Below, piece after piece: positions 44,573 to 53,135 of a DNA stretch of 64,000 bases (within the stretch, counting starts at the first letter, position 1; each line of letters starts with the position of its first letter). This stretch comes from Hungatella sp. UBA5385. GTDB lineage: Bacteria; Bacillota; Clostridia; Lachnospirales; Lachnospiraceae. The stretch covers positions 45,819 to 109,818 of the forward strand of contig DHOR01000040.1 of the NCBI GenBank assembly GCA_002409995.1. The letters run 5' to 3'. A program made the position numbers and the translations under genes. The notes beneath the pieces were generated by a model, which was not told the DNA's origin, ran no database searches, and was given only the letters and a program-made list of their open reading frames with translations.

Positions 44573-46315
44573 ATGGAAACAATTATTATTTACAATATAT
44601 CTGATCTAATCCCTTATGCAGAATCCTTAAAACAGGAACCACTGCTTGCTGTTGATACGGAAACTACAGGATTAGATCCTCATATTCATAAAATCAGATT
44701 AATCCAGCTTGCATGGAAGGAGAAAATTCTCATCATTGATTGTTTTTCCTTTCTGCCTGAGGGATATACTATCATAAAAGAGATACTGGAATCCCAGTCA
44801 CTTAAAATATTTCAAAATGCCAAATTCGACCTTCAGTTTTTCATGGCCATGAACATTTTACCGCCCAATATCTTTGATACCATGATTGCTGCTCAGCTTC
44901 TGGCACCTCTTGGCGGCCCTAAAAAGTTTAATTTAGGAGAGTTATCAAGGTACTATTTAAATGAGGAAATGGACAAAGAGCTGCAGAAAAGTGACTGGAG
45001 CAGATATTTAACAGAGGATCAGATACGATATGCCGGAAAAGATGCGGCTGTTTTGCTGAAGCTCTACAAGGTATTAACTGGTCAGATTTATGAAAAGGGG
45101 TTAATGGATATTGCAAGAATAGAATTCAGCTGTATATTTAGTGTTGCTCAGATGGAATACTATGGTATATTGTTAGATATTGATTCCTGGAAACACTTAA
45201 CAGAGCAGATGGAGGAAGAGAAGAGGGCTGCCATTGCTGAGCTGAATCAATTTACAGATTCTCCTGCTTATACACAGATGACCTTATGGGGAGATGAGGA
45301 AATTGTCAATAATAACTTTGACAGCAATACTTATCTTTTATCACTGCTTCATAAACATCAGATTGATGTGGAGAATACTTCCAAGTCTGCTCTAGCACCT
45401 TATAGAGATAATCCTTTGGTTATGGCTGTGTCCAGATACCGTTCAGCTTCCAAGCTGTTGTCTGCTTTTTTGCATCCAATGGAGCAAATGGTCAATCCCA
45501 AAACTGGCAGAATCCACCCCAGGTATGGGCAGATCAGCGCCTATAGCGGAAGGATGAGCTGTTATTCTCCTAATATTCAGCAGATTCCCAGAAGCCAGGA
45601 ATTCCGCAGATGTTTTATAGCTCCTGAAGGAAGAAAGCTGCTGATCGCTGATTATTCCCAGATTGAGCTTCGGGTAATGGCTCAGATCACTGAGGACAGA
45701 CGAATGCTGGAAGCATATAAAAATGGAGAGGACCTTCATCGTTTAACAGCATCGTTTATGTTAAATAAGCCTGTAGAAGAGGTGGATAAAGAAGAGAGAC
45801 AGTATGCGAAAGCTGTGAACTTTGGGCTTATCTATGCCATGGGCGCTTCTGGATTGTGTCAGTATGCCCTTCAATCCTATGGTGTGGAAATGACTCTGGA
45901 ACAGGCAGAACGATTCCGCAAGCTGTTTTTCGAAGCTTATCCAGGTGTAAAGCATTGGCATAATGAACTGCTTAAAAACCACCAGGAAATGACGCAGGGA
46001 CAGACTCTGTCAGGAAGAAAATTTCTCCTGCCCCAGTGGTATGGTCTCCCTACATTCAGCAATACTCCGGTTCAGGGAACTGCAGCTGATATCCTAAAGA
46101 AGGCACTGGGTGATCTGGCTTATCAATTGAAGGGTACAGACGCCTATATCATTGCTACAGTTCATGATGAAATTCTCATGGAATGTCCGGAAGAAAAGGT
46201 GGATTATTATGCTGAAATGCTTAAAAATACAATGATTCAGGCATCAGACTCCATATTGACCAATGTACCTGCTGAGGTTGAGGTAAGCATTGGGGATACC
46301 TGGGCTGAGAAATAA
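44573..46315 (+). CDS. Family A DNA polymerase with 3'-5' exonuclease, lacking the 5' nuclease domain
   Basis: 580 residues. The DEDD-type 3'-5' exonuclease domain covers about 1-190: LLAVDTETTGLD with D28 and E30, then FQNAKFDLQFF and a YAGKDAAVLLKLY end motif. The polymerase domain follows with motif A ADYSQIELRVMAQI, motif B RQYAKAVNFGLIYAMG and motif C ATVHDEILME. The usual bacterial Pol I is near 880 residues and begins with a 5'-3' flap nuclease; here that domain is absent and a ribosome site (AAGGAG) precedes the ATG, so this is the natural length. It may be a second family A polymerase used in repair, or work with a separate nuclease. Confidence 0.9.
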   Translation: METIIIYNISDLIPYAESLKQEPLLAVDTETTGLDPHIHKIRLIQLAWKEKILIIDCFSFLPEGYTIIKEILESQSLKIFQNAKFDLQFFMAMNILPPNIFDTMIAAQLLAPLGGPKKFNLGELSRYYLNEEMDKELQKSDWSRYLTEDQIRYAGKDAAVLLKLYKVLTGQIYEKGLMDIARIEFSCIFSVAQMEYYGILLDIDSWKHLTEQMEEEKRAAIAELNQFTDSPAYTQMTLWGDEEIVNNNFDSNTYLLSLLHKHQIDVENTSKSALAPYRDNPLVMAVSRYRSASKLLSAFLHPMEQMVNPKTGRIHPRYGQISAYSGRMSCYSPNIQQIPRSQEFRRCFIAPEGRKLLIADYSQIELRVMAQITEDRRMLEAYKNGEDLHRLTASFMLNKPVEEVDKEERQYAKAVNFGLIYAMGASGLCQYALQSYGVEMTLEQAERFRKLFFEAYPGVKHWHNELLKNHQEMTQGQTLSGRKFLLPQWYGLPTFSNTPVQGTAADILKKALGDLAYQLKGTDAYIIATVHDEILMECPEEKVDYYAEMLKNTMIQASDSILTNVPAEVEVSIGDTWAEK

Positions 46316-46347
46316 ATTACTTAAAATTAACAATGGAAGGACTTACT

Positions 46348-47034
46348 ATGATACAGAACAGATTAACAGCAACGATTTTCAGAGGAGCAAGCTTTTTATT
46401 TGCATTAATTGGTTTATTAGAACAAATGGGAATCTTTAGAGGTAAGTTTTCCCTTGCATCATTTATGTATTACACCATTCAGAGTAATCTGCTTGCATTT
46501 ATAATGTTCGGAATCTTGCTGGTGCGGACTATAAAAGGGCTGAAAGAAGATGGAATCCATGGAAGAGCTGGTTATTTTACCAGATTTGAGATGGTGTGTA
46601 CGGTTGATCTGCTGCTAACCTTTATTGTGTATTGGGTTTTACTTGCGCCAAGATCGTTTTCCATGAATGGTGGTTTCAACCTGTGGACATTTGGAAATCT
46701 GGCAGTTCATATGATTACACCACTTCTTTGTCTGGTGGATTATATCTTGTTCGCTGAGACAGGACGGATTAAATACAGGGATGTTTATGCAATTCTGATC
46801 TATCCTTTATCCTATGTGCTCCTGACAACCATTGCAGGGTATTCGGGATATGTTTACAATATCTCCATTGTGGATGGAAAACCTGTAAGATTTCCTTATT
46901 TCTTCTTTGATTATGACCGCATTGGTTCTGGAGCATTTACCTATATTGTGGTGTTAGTTCTGCTTTTCCTTGTAATCAGCCATATGTTGTATTTTATTGA
47001 CAGGAGATGGGCAAGGCATCTTGAGAAAAAGTGA
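46348..47034 (+). CDS. Pr6Pr-family integral membrane protein
   Basis: 228 residues with six to seven membrane spans. The pattern FMYYTIQSNLLAFIMFG, a central HMITPLLCLVDYILF and FPYFFFDYD matches the Pr6Pr membrane family (related to FAR-17a/AIG1). No enzymatic role is established. I place the start at ATG 46348, behind GGAAGG, rather than at the ATG inside that ribosome site (46333). Confidence 0.75.
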   Translation: MIQNRLTATIFRGASFLFALIGLLEQMGIFRGKFSLASFMYYTIQSNLLAFIMFGILLVRTIKGLKEDGIHGRAGYFTRFEMVCTVDLLLTFIVYWVLLAPRSFSMNGGFNLWTFGNLAVHMITPLLCLVDYILFAETGRIKYRDVYAILIYPLSYVLLTTIAGYSGYVYNISIVDGKPVRFPYFFFDYDRIGSGAFTYIVVLVLLFLVISHMLYFIDRRWARHLEKK

Positions 47035-47151
47035 GGAGAAGGGATATGGGGAAGTCAATGAATCCTGTTTGACTTCTCTATTTACCTGATGTAGTATTAA
47101 ATTAATTTATTTTCGTTCACTGAAACAGCTAAATCAAAAGGAGAAATTACT

Positions 47152-48141
47152 ATGAACAAAGCATTAAACTGGGGAATCTTATCTACAGGAACCATAGCTC
47201 ATAAATTTGCAAAAACCATAAAAGCAATGGGAGAGGAAGCTGTGCTTTATGCAGCATCTTCAAGAGATTTAAAGAAGGCAGAGGATTTTGCAGAGGAATA
47301 TGGAATTGTGAAAGCATATGGTTCTTATGAAGAAATGCTATCAGATGAGAATGTGGAGGCTGTATATGTAGCCACTCCCCACAGCCATCATTTCGATCAT
47401 ATGATGTTATGTTTAGAACATGGAAAACACGTTCTATGTGAGAAATCATTTACAGTTAATCGCCAGCAGGCTGAAGTCATTTTTAAGACTGCTAAGGAAA
47501 AGAATCTATTTGTTATGGAGGGGTTCTGGACAAAATTCCTTCCAATATACAGAGAGGTGGAAAAAGTACTTGCAGATGGAGTCCTGGGAGATATCCGTCT
47601 TGTGACAGCTCAGTATGGTTACTGCACAGGCACTGAAAGGGGAATAAGAAAGTTTGATCCACAGCTGGCAGGGGGAACCCTTCTGGACATCGGTGTCTAT
47701 GCTGTAGGTTTTGCCTCCATGATACTGGGATACCAGCCAAAAGCCATTGAGACACAGGTTCGTTTTAACGATATGGGAACCGATGAATTCAGCAGTATTC
47801 TATTACAATATGAAAATGGTGCAATTGCTCAGCTGACCACTGCCATTCAGACTACTATGCCGGTTCTGGGCTGTATCTATGGTTCTAAGGGTTATATGCA
47901 GATAAATGACTTTAAAAGCCCTTCCAAATTTACAGTGATACTTAATAATGGGACAGAGTACGATGTGAAAATGGATTTGGAAATCAATGGATTTGAATAT
48001 GAGATACGGGAAGCACAGAATTGTATTATGAATAATCAGCTTGAAAGTTCGATACAGACACCGGAGCAGTCCATTGCAGTGATGGATATTATGGACCAGG
48101 TTAGGAGAAAATGGGGGTTGGTGTATCCTATGGAAAAATGA
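47152..48141 (+). CDS. Gfo/Idh/MocA-family oxidoreductase
   Basis: 329 residues. The NAD(P)-binding N-terminus reads WGILSTGTIAHKFAKTI; AVYVATPHSHHFDHM and HGKHVLCEKSFTVN follow, the latter with the family's conserved EK(S/P) motif and its lysine. The C-terminal beta-sheet domain is present at full length. It probably oxidises a sugar or inositol-like dehydro compound; substrate unknown. Single gene with its own AAAGGAG site, ended by a terminator. Confidence 0.9.
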   Translation: MNKALNWGILSTGTIAHKFAKTIKAMGEEAVLYAASSRDLKKAEDFAEEYGIVKAYGSYEEMLSDENVEAVYVATPHSHHFDHMMLCLEHGKHVLCEKSFTVNRQQAEVIFKTAKEKNLFVMEGFWTKFLPIYREVEKVLADGVLGDIRLVTAQYGYCTGTERGIRKFDPQLAGGTLLDIGVYAVGFASMILGYQPKAIETQVRFNDMGTDEFSSILLQYENGAIAQLTTAIQTTMPVLGCIYGSKGYMQINDFKSPSKFTVILNNGTEYDVKMDLEINGFEYEIREAQNCIMNNQLESSIQTPEQSIAVMDIMDQVRRKWGLVYPMEK

Positions 48142-48150
48142 TGGGGTTGT

Positions 48151-48187
48151 GGAGTGGTTCTATTAGGCAGAACCACTCCAGTTTTTA
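48151..48187. terminator. Terminator between the Gfo/Idh gene and the recombinase gene
   Basis: GGAGTGGTTCT / AGAACCACTCC stem with a seven-base loop and TTTTT. Confidence 0.85.
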
Positions 48188-48204
48188 GCATATATTTACT
48201 AATC

Positions 48205-49260
48205 TTAGATTTCTCTTAATTTCACCTTATTTCTGGCACTTCGCCGCCTCTCATCCTCCAAAGCAGCATAATGCTTCTTAGTTGTATTTACATCAGAGTG
48301 ACCAAGAACATCAGCAACCAGATAAATATCCCCTGTTTCCTGATAAAGGTTGGTACCATAAGTACTTCGCAATTTATGAGGGGTTATTTTCTTAAGGGGT
48401 GTTACAATTTTCGAATATTTTTTCACCAGATTTTCTACACTTCGTACTGTAATTCTCTTTTTCTGGAGAGAGAGGAAGAGTGCGTTCTCATGACCTTTTT
48501 GAGTTTCCATCTCATTACGTTCTTCTAAGTAGTCTAAAAGGGCATCCTCCACTTCTGTACCGAAGTAAACAGTAACTTCTTTACCACCTTTTCGATGAAT
48601 TCGGATTCCTCCATTTTTAAAATCTACATCATCCAGATCTAAGCCCACACATTCCGAAACACGGATTCCGGTTCCAAGCATTAGGGTGAGGAGAGCAAGA
48701 TCACGAAATTTAGTTTTCTCATGAAATGCTTTTTGTTTTGGAGTCAGAGATTCGCCGCTTTCTACCTCATCTAATAATAAAGCGACTTCGTCCACATCAA
48801 GCCGGATAATCTCTTTTTCATGAAGCTTGGGAAGCTGAACAAGGGCAGCCGGATTATTGGTAATGCGTTCATTTCTGTAATAATAATTATAGAAACTCTT
48901 AAGAGAAGATATTTTTCTCATAATTCCCCGTTCCTTGTTGGTAACTTCCTGTTCTCTGTCATTAAAACGGTATTTCAGGAATTCCATATATTCTTCCATG
49001 TCGACCACACGCAGATTATCTAAATGATCCAGAGTAATATCAGAAATTCCAAGCTTACCAATAACCGGATTTTCCTTCATAAGAAAATCAAAGAAAACTT
49101 TTAAATCATAGGCATAGGCAATTCTTGTTCTGGATGAGGTTCTTGGCTCAATACCACGGAAAAAATCGGCACAAAAGGGTGGGAGATCACGAATTAGTTG
49201 ACGCAGGTGTTTGACGTTTTCAATATCCTTTTGCTGATGATAGGGGAGAGTAGTACTCAT
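48205..49260 (-). CDS. Xer-like tyrosine site-specific recombinase
   Basis: 351 residues. An N-terminal SAM-like (core-binding) domain occupies 30-140 and the catalytic domain 150-340. The full catalytic set is visible: R200 (GTGIRVSE), K224, H295 and R298 (PHKLRST), H321 (LGHSDVNTT) and Y331 (KHYA). Proteins with this N-terminus are, as far as I recall, widespread in Lachnospiraceae chromosomes, which suggests a host Xer-type enzyme and not a phage integrase. It lies outside the 48-bp repeats bounding the prophage, 650 bases from the left end, and transcribes away from it. The prophage has no recombinase of its own, so this protein is the best candidate for its integration. Confidence 0.88.
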   Translation of the reverse strand: MSTTLPYHQQKDIENVKHLRQLIRDLPPFCADFFRGIEPRTSSRTRIAYAYDLKVFFDFLMKENPVIGKLGISDITLDHLDNLRVVDMEEYMEFLKYRFNDREQEVTNKERGIMRKISSLKSFYNYYYRNERITNNPAALVQLPKLHEKEIIRLDVDEVALLLDEVESGESLTPKQKAFHEKTKFRDLALLTLMLGTGIRVSECVGLDLDDVDFKNGGIRIHRKGGKEVTVYFGTEVEDALLDYLEERNEMETQKGHENALFLSLQKKRITVRSVENLVKKYSKIVTPLKKITPHKLRSTYGTNLYQETGDIYLVADVLGHSDVNTTKKHYAALEDERRRSARNKVKLREI

Positions 49261-49907
49261 GTAAAATCAACCTCTTTTCTGATTTCTTTAATGTTGTAAA
49301 GTAATGTTGTAAAGCTTTCTAAATAGCTTATTTATAAATGTAATAGTAATACATTGGATTAGTAATTATGGTATTTAACGAATAGTTGGATACCTTATTC
49401 ATCATAACAGATTTGGATTATTATTACAATATTTATCAGATTGTGTTTTAATGTTTTATCAGACTATGTTTAAATAGTTCTCAATGCAGGTTGAACATAT
49501 TGTGTGTATTCGGAGCAAAAATTCGATTAATATAGAAAATTACACAAACTTTATATGGTACGTTATTATAACGGTTAAAAATGGGTATAATCATAATATA
49601 GACATTATTAGAGTTGAGAAGATTCTTATATAAATTTTGAAAGATAGATAAGTGTATTAAGATGGTTATTTAAGGGGGTGTTATTATCATTAGAGTCGAA
49701 ATGACATTCGATGATGTTACTATCCAAACAAACTAATTTAAAAGAATAGGTGTTTACATTTCAATATAAAAGATGACTAATGGTACATAATCGATGATGA
49801 GAGGATGAGAGAGTTAAATACTAAGGGTTTTGCATAAAGCTACATATTCTGGTGTACAGGTTTTATATAACCTTATATTCCTATAAAACAGCCCCAACTA
49901 TTCGTTA
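49261..49907. other. 647-base non-coding stretch between recombinase gene and prophage
   Basis: No gene with a credible start was found. It is very AT-rich and must contain the recombinase promoter. It holds short direct repeats (ATGTTGTAAAG-type at 49291-49314; TTTATCAGA.T.TGTTT near 49432 and 49456). It also holds a lone copy of the 11-bp motif CGAATAGTTGG (49379-49389) that recurs at the prophage ends, and an inverted copy at 49894-49904. Confidence 0.6.
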
Positions 49908-49955
49908 AACTAGACTTTCGCGAATAGTTGGAACTCTCTTGTATTTATATAGCAA
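49908..49955 (+). repeat. Left attachment repeat (attL), 48 bp
   Basis: Identical to 57492-57539. It contains CGAATAGTTGG (49921-49931). An inverted CCAACTATTCG lies just outside it at 49894-49904, forming 11-bp arms around a 16-base centre. Confidence 0.9.
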
Positions 49956-49961
49956 TTTAAC

Positions 49962-50005
49962 AGAGCTTTCTAATTATTCGCTTTTGAATAATTGGAGGGC
50001 TTTTT
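49962..50005 (+). promoter_or_regulatory. Hairpin that buries the ribosome site of the large surface protein gene
   Basis: The 5' arm 49962-49979 (AGAGCTTTCTAATTATTC) pairs with 49986-50003 (GAATAATTGGAGGGCTTT), counting G-U pairs, and is followed by a T run directly before the ATG at 50006. The ribosome site GGAGGG lies in the 3' arm. The structure looks like a terminator that also sequesters the start. Confidence 0.65.
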
Positions 50006-51604
50006 ATGTTAAAGAAATCCGCTCTTACACTGTTTCTCTCTTGCTTGTTCATTGTTATTAATGTGTTGTCTGTTTTTGCTATTGCGACTCCTAGTAATGT
50101 TCAAGTGTTAACTGGAGAAATTACTCCATTTGCTACTACTGTTGCTTCTCCTTTACAAGCTTTAGTAAATGGCACTTGGCAAACGCTGTATTATTCTGAT
50201 AATTCGTTAGCTTATGTTTATATACCTAGTAATGCTACACAAGTTGCTTGGGTTAACTCTAATAATAGGCATTTAAGGCTATTAATTGATTCTTCTGACC
50301 TTGCACGTTTTAAATCCATGATAATTTCTGTTTATGGTGCTAATGATGTGCTTATGGGGTCTTATACGGATAGCGTATCTCATTTTTTTGATGATAATGG
50401 CAAGTTTCAATTGGGTGTTCATAATCCATATCATACGAATGTACATATTGCTTTGTCTCCTGCTGATACGTCTATCTATGTTGGTGTTAGTACTTCTTAT
50501 GCTCCGCCTGAAAAGTTATATATTGGTGGTGTGTATGATTCTTCTGATTCTAAATTTTGGCTTAAGACTGTTGATAATTCCGGACAGAGTATGTACCCAC
50601 GTTCTTATGTTTATAACGTATCCGAATTTTACAGTTATATCATGACATCTGGTGGTATTTTAAAAAAGGGTTATGAATATTCGTTTACATTTTATTCTAC
50701 TTTTGGTACTGGTCTTCCCTATCATCTTCGTACTGTAGGTGATGAAGGGGTCATTTCTCATGGTGTTGCAAATGGAAACTATGTTACTTATACGTTCACT
50801 CCTGATTATGATATGAATACTGGTGACCTTTGGTTTTATGTATATAAAGGTGCTAATAATTTTCAGAAGCAAGGTGCTTTTTATTATCTTAGTTCCTCTT
50901 CTACTTATATTCCTGCTTCTGATTCTGGACAACAAGGACAGGTGACAGCAGCCAACACAACGGTTATTAAAAATGTTGTTACGAACATTAGTAACATAGT
51001 ATCAAATATTAGTAACCAGATAACGAACACTACTACAACGATTACAAATACCATTACAAATACAGCTAATCAGATAAGCAATGCAGTGTCTCAAAGTGCT
51101 GATAATATTACACAAAGTCAAAATGCTAATACTGGTAAATTGACTGATAAATTAGATGATGTTAAATCTGGTGTCTTGCAGTCGGTACAGGAAAATAATG
51201 ATAAGAATATTCAGGCACAGGATAATAATGCGGATAAGATTATGCAGAATCAAAAAGAAAATACGGATAAACTTAATGAAAATCAGGATAAAAATACGGA
51301 TAAAATTCTTAACAGTTACGATTCTTCAAAATTAGATGATAGTTCTAACGATTTAAATGATACTCTCACTAAGTATGATGAATTAGAAAATACTATATCT
51401 GAATCCATGGGTTCCTACTTTGATGATTTTGAATATAAGGATATTTCTGGTTATCCTTCTGGTGCTCTTGCTTCTGTCCTTTTCTTTGGTAACTATTTGC
51501 AGAGTATTTTTGAATCCATTGGAGATTTTAATTTGCCTATTACGTTAGGTTTAACTCTTACATTCGTATTAATGCTTATTGGCTATTTTAGATATGGGAG
51601 GTAG
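50006..51604 (+). CDS. Inovirus adsorption (pIII-like) surface protein
   Basis: 532 residues. A signal peptide ends near residue 25 (VFAIATPSN), followed by a long exported beta-rich region. Residues about 316-440 are rich in N, T, Q, D and K with heptad-like repeats (NKN.DKI.QNQKENTDKLNE style), a probable coiled-coil stalk. A C-terminal membrane span lies at about 511-528, ending in YFRYGR. Signal peptide, extended stalk and C-terminal anchor are the layout of phage adsorption proteins, but there is no direct homology that I recognise. The coding sequence is T-rich. It is the first gene of the structural operon. Confidence 0.75.
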   Translation: MLKKSALTLFLSCLFIVINVLSVFAIATPSNVQVLTGEITPFATTVASPLQALVNGTWQTLYYSDNSLAYVYIPSNATQVAWVNSNNRHLRLLIDSSDLARFKSMIISVYGANDVLMGSYTDSVSHFFDDNGKFQLGVHNPYHTNVHIALSPADTSIYVGVSTSYAPPEKLYIGGVYDSSDSKFWLKTVDNSGQSMYPRSYVYNVSEFYSYIMTSGGILKKGYEYSFTFYSTFGTGLPYHLRTVGDEGVISHGVANGNYVTYTFTPDYDMNTGDLWFYVYKGANNFQKQGAFYYLSSSSTYIPASDSGQQGQVTAANTTVIKNVVTNISNIVSNISNQITNTTTTITNTITNTANQISNAVSQSADNITQSQNANTGKLTDKLDDVKSGVLQSVQENNDKNIQAQDNNADKIMQNQKENTDKLNENQDKNTDKILNSYDSSKLDDSSNDLNDTLTKYDELENTISESMGSYFDDFEYKDISGYPSGALASVLFFGNYLQSIFESIGDFNLPITLGLTLTFVLMLIGYFRYGR

Positions 51605-51609
51605 TTTCT

Positions 51610-51828
51610 ATGTTTAAATTTTTTGATTCGATTATACAGTTGATTGGATTTGTGATTAATTTCGTAATCAATGCATTTAAAATGTTGATTATGCTAATTA
51701 CCCAGATACCGAAGGCTTTAGGTTTTATCACTCTTTCAGTCTCTTATCTCCCACCGTTTCTTGTTACATTTGTTATGTTATTTATTGCGGTTTCCGTAAT
51801 AGTAACAGTCATGAATAAGGGGGAATAA
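51610..51828 (+). CDS. Small inovirus membrane protein, two spans
   Basis: 72 residues, mostly hydrophobic, with spans at about 8-32 and 45-67 and a short charged end (MNKGE). It has a GGGAGGT ribosome site and starts five bases after the surface protein. It is a minor coat or assembly-protein candidate (pVI-like by position); family not recognised. Confidence 0.72.
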   Translation: MFKFFDSIIQLIGFVINFVINAFKMLIMLITQIPKALGFITLSVSYLPPFLVTFVMLFIAVSVIVTVMNKGE

Positions 51829-51829
51829 T

Positions 51830-52069
51830 ATGGCGGAATTTTTTGATTTCATTCTATACTTTGCTAGAATTGCTGTAACATTTTTGTTCTCGATTGATTT
51901 AGGGATTGGCTTCACTTTTGGTGACGCTATGGTCGGTATTACGATTTTATCAGTGTTAATCTCCTCTCTTGTTATCCGATATAACAGTGAAAGAATCTCG
52001 ATCCCTAATGATGTAAAAGCGTCAAGACGGCTTTCAATGCGTCAACGTAGTGGTAAGAAAGGACGTTGA
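51830..52069 (+). CDS. Small inovirus membrane protein with basic tail
   Basis: 79 residues. The N-terminus MAEFFDFILYF is similar to that of the 49-residue protein at 53323 (MVEFLDLLMDFILYF). One or two membrane spans are followed by a strongly basic C-terminus (RRLSMRQRSGKKGR), suited to contact with DNA inside the filament. It is a coat-protein candidate. It starts one base after the previous stop codon behind AAGGGGG. Confidence 0.72.
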   Translation: MAEFFDFILYFARIAVTFLFSIDLGIGFTFGDAMVGITILSVLISSLVIRYNSERISIPNDVKASRRLSMRQRSGKKGR

Positions 52070-52073
52070 TATT

Positions 52074-52229
52074 ATGTTTGAACCTGTAAAGCTTGTGTTG
52101 AATTATGTTGTTAATTGGTGGAGTTTGATTATTGATAATCTCTTAAATGGTATGAGTTATCTTGGTGTATCTGTTATAGGTTTTTCTCTGTTAAGAAAAA
52201 TTGTTGATGTCTGGAGAAAGGTAAAATAA
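52074..52229 (+). CDS. 51-residue inovirus membrane protein
   Basis: MFEPVKLVLNYVVNWW starts this frame, followed by a membrane span (LGVSVIGFSLL) and a basic end (RKIVDVWRKVK). An AAAGGACG site precedes it. The stop overlaps the next ATG (TAATG), so it is translationally coupled. Coat or assembly candidate. Confidence 0.65.
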   Translation: MFEPVKLVLNYVVNWWSLIIDNLLNGMSYLGVSVIGFSLLRKIVDVWRKVK

Positions 52230-53002
52230 TGAATGTTAAATATTATATATTTGCTGTTTTTCTGTTTGCTTTTGTTTTTAGTGTTAGTCTCCCATTCAAT
52301 GCCTATTGTGACCTTGCAACTCCTTCCAATGCTTCCGATATTGGTATTGATGATCTTGTTGGTGAGGGTTTTATAGATGAAGATGGACCATTAGAAGATG
52401 GTATCTTAGGGGAGATTTTACGTAATGTGGAATACATATCTGGTGTTTTGGCTTCTCCGTCAAATGCGTTACCGTATTCGGAAGATGATGAAGACTTTCA
52501 AACGATTGCTTTTGATGATGATGTTAGTATTAGCCCTTTTGCTGTTAATTCGTTACCTGATCATGATGTCGTAAATATTAAAGGGCGGTTTGGTAGTACG
52601 GTTTATACTTTGGTTGTTCCTCGGCAATACTATGCTAATTTATGGGTATCTGATTCCGGAATACTCTACAATTTATCTTCTGGCAACATAACCTGTCGTA
52701 TATTTACTGGTACAACGTTTAACGATACGGATTATAATTACAATCTGTTTACTCTTACACCTATGCTTGGTAATTCTGCTAATAATCTTTATCGTTATGG
52801 TTCGCTTTCTTACCGAGTTAATTATTATGTGAGTGGTTCAAGCTTATCTTCTACTACTACATATGGTAATTTTTATGTAGATGATATAGAAATTCAACGT
52901 TCTCTTGACGTTGACTACAGGAGTTATTATGTATCGCTTGCAATACTTTTCATGGAAGGATTGGTGATTTTATGCTTATGGAAAAGCTCACGGCAATTAT
53001 AG
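52229..53002 (+). CDS. Second inovirus surface protein
   Basis: 257 residues: signal peptide (1-28), exported acidic then beta-rich region, and a C-terminal membrane span (about 230-250) ending LCLWKSSRQL. After the signal peptide it carries LATPSNAS, and later LASPSNALP and ISPFAV, echoing ATPSNV and TPFAT of the large surface protein. Its last codons overlap the next small gene. It is probably a second tip or adsorption protein. Confidence 0.72.
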   Translation: MNVKYYIFAVFLFAFVFSVSLPFNAYCDLATPSNASDIGIDDLVGEGFIDEDGPLEDGILGEILRNVEYISGVLASPSNALPYSEDDEDFQTIAFDDDVSISPFAVNSLPDHDVVNIKGRFGSTVYTLVVPRQYYANLWVSDSGILYNLSSGNITCRIFTGTTFNDTDYNYNLFTLTPMLGNSANNLYRYGSLSYRVNYYVSGSSLSSTTTYGNFYVDDIEIQRSLDVDYRSYYVSLAILFMEGLVILCLWKSSRQL

Positions 53003-53118
53003 GCGAAGTTCCTCATGGTAGCGAAGACATTGTATACATTGTTGCGTGCCTTGTCTTTCTCTATATATTAGATGGCTTTATCAGCCTTCTTAAAATTTCA
53101 TTTAGGGGGCTTAAATAG
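52972..53118 (+). CDS. 48-residue inovirus membrane protein
   Basis: MLMEKLTAIIGEVPHGSEDI is followed by one membrane span (VYIVACLVFLYILDGFISLL) and a basic end (KISFRGLK). It overlaps the 3' end of the surface-protein gene by 31 bases with GAAGGA upstream. Size and charge pattern (acidic front, hydrophobic middle, basic end) are those of a filamentous-phage coat protein. Confidence 0.62.
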   Translation: MLMEKLTAIIGEVPHGSEDIVYIVACLVFLYILDGFISLLKISFRGLK

Positions 53119-53135
53119 CCCGGAAAGGAGTCTTT

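Noticed and set aside
49432..49471. Repeats TTTATCAGA.TGTGTTT next to the prophage, considered as CRISPR or iterons
   Set aside because: Only two imperfect copies, no spacers and no cas genes or replication gene on that side.
49681..49736. Short frame RVEMTFDDVTIQTN behind AAGGGGGTG
   Set aside because: No standard start codon at the right place and only about 14 codons; could be debris of an older insertion.
49894..49931. Inverted repeat at the left end read as a rho-independent terminator
   Set aside because: No T run follows either arm, the loop is 16 bases, and the same motif recurs singly elsewhere at the ends, which fits protein binding better.
49908..49955. Attachment repeat as part of a tRNA gene
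   Set aside because: No cloverleaf or CCA end can be drawn around either copy; it lies in a small protein frame instead.
50334..50645. 103-residue hydrophobic frame inside the adsorption-protein gene
   Set aside because: It is a by-product of T-rich codons in the real frame; no ribosome site precedes it.
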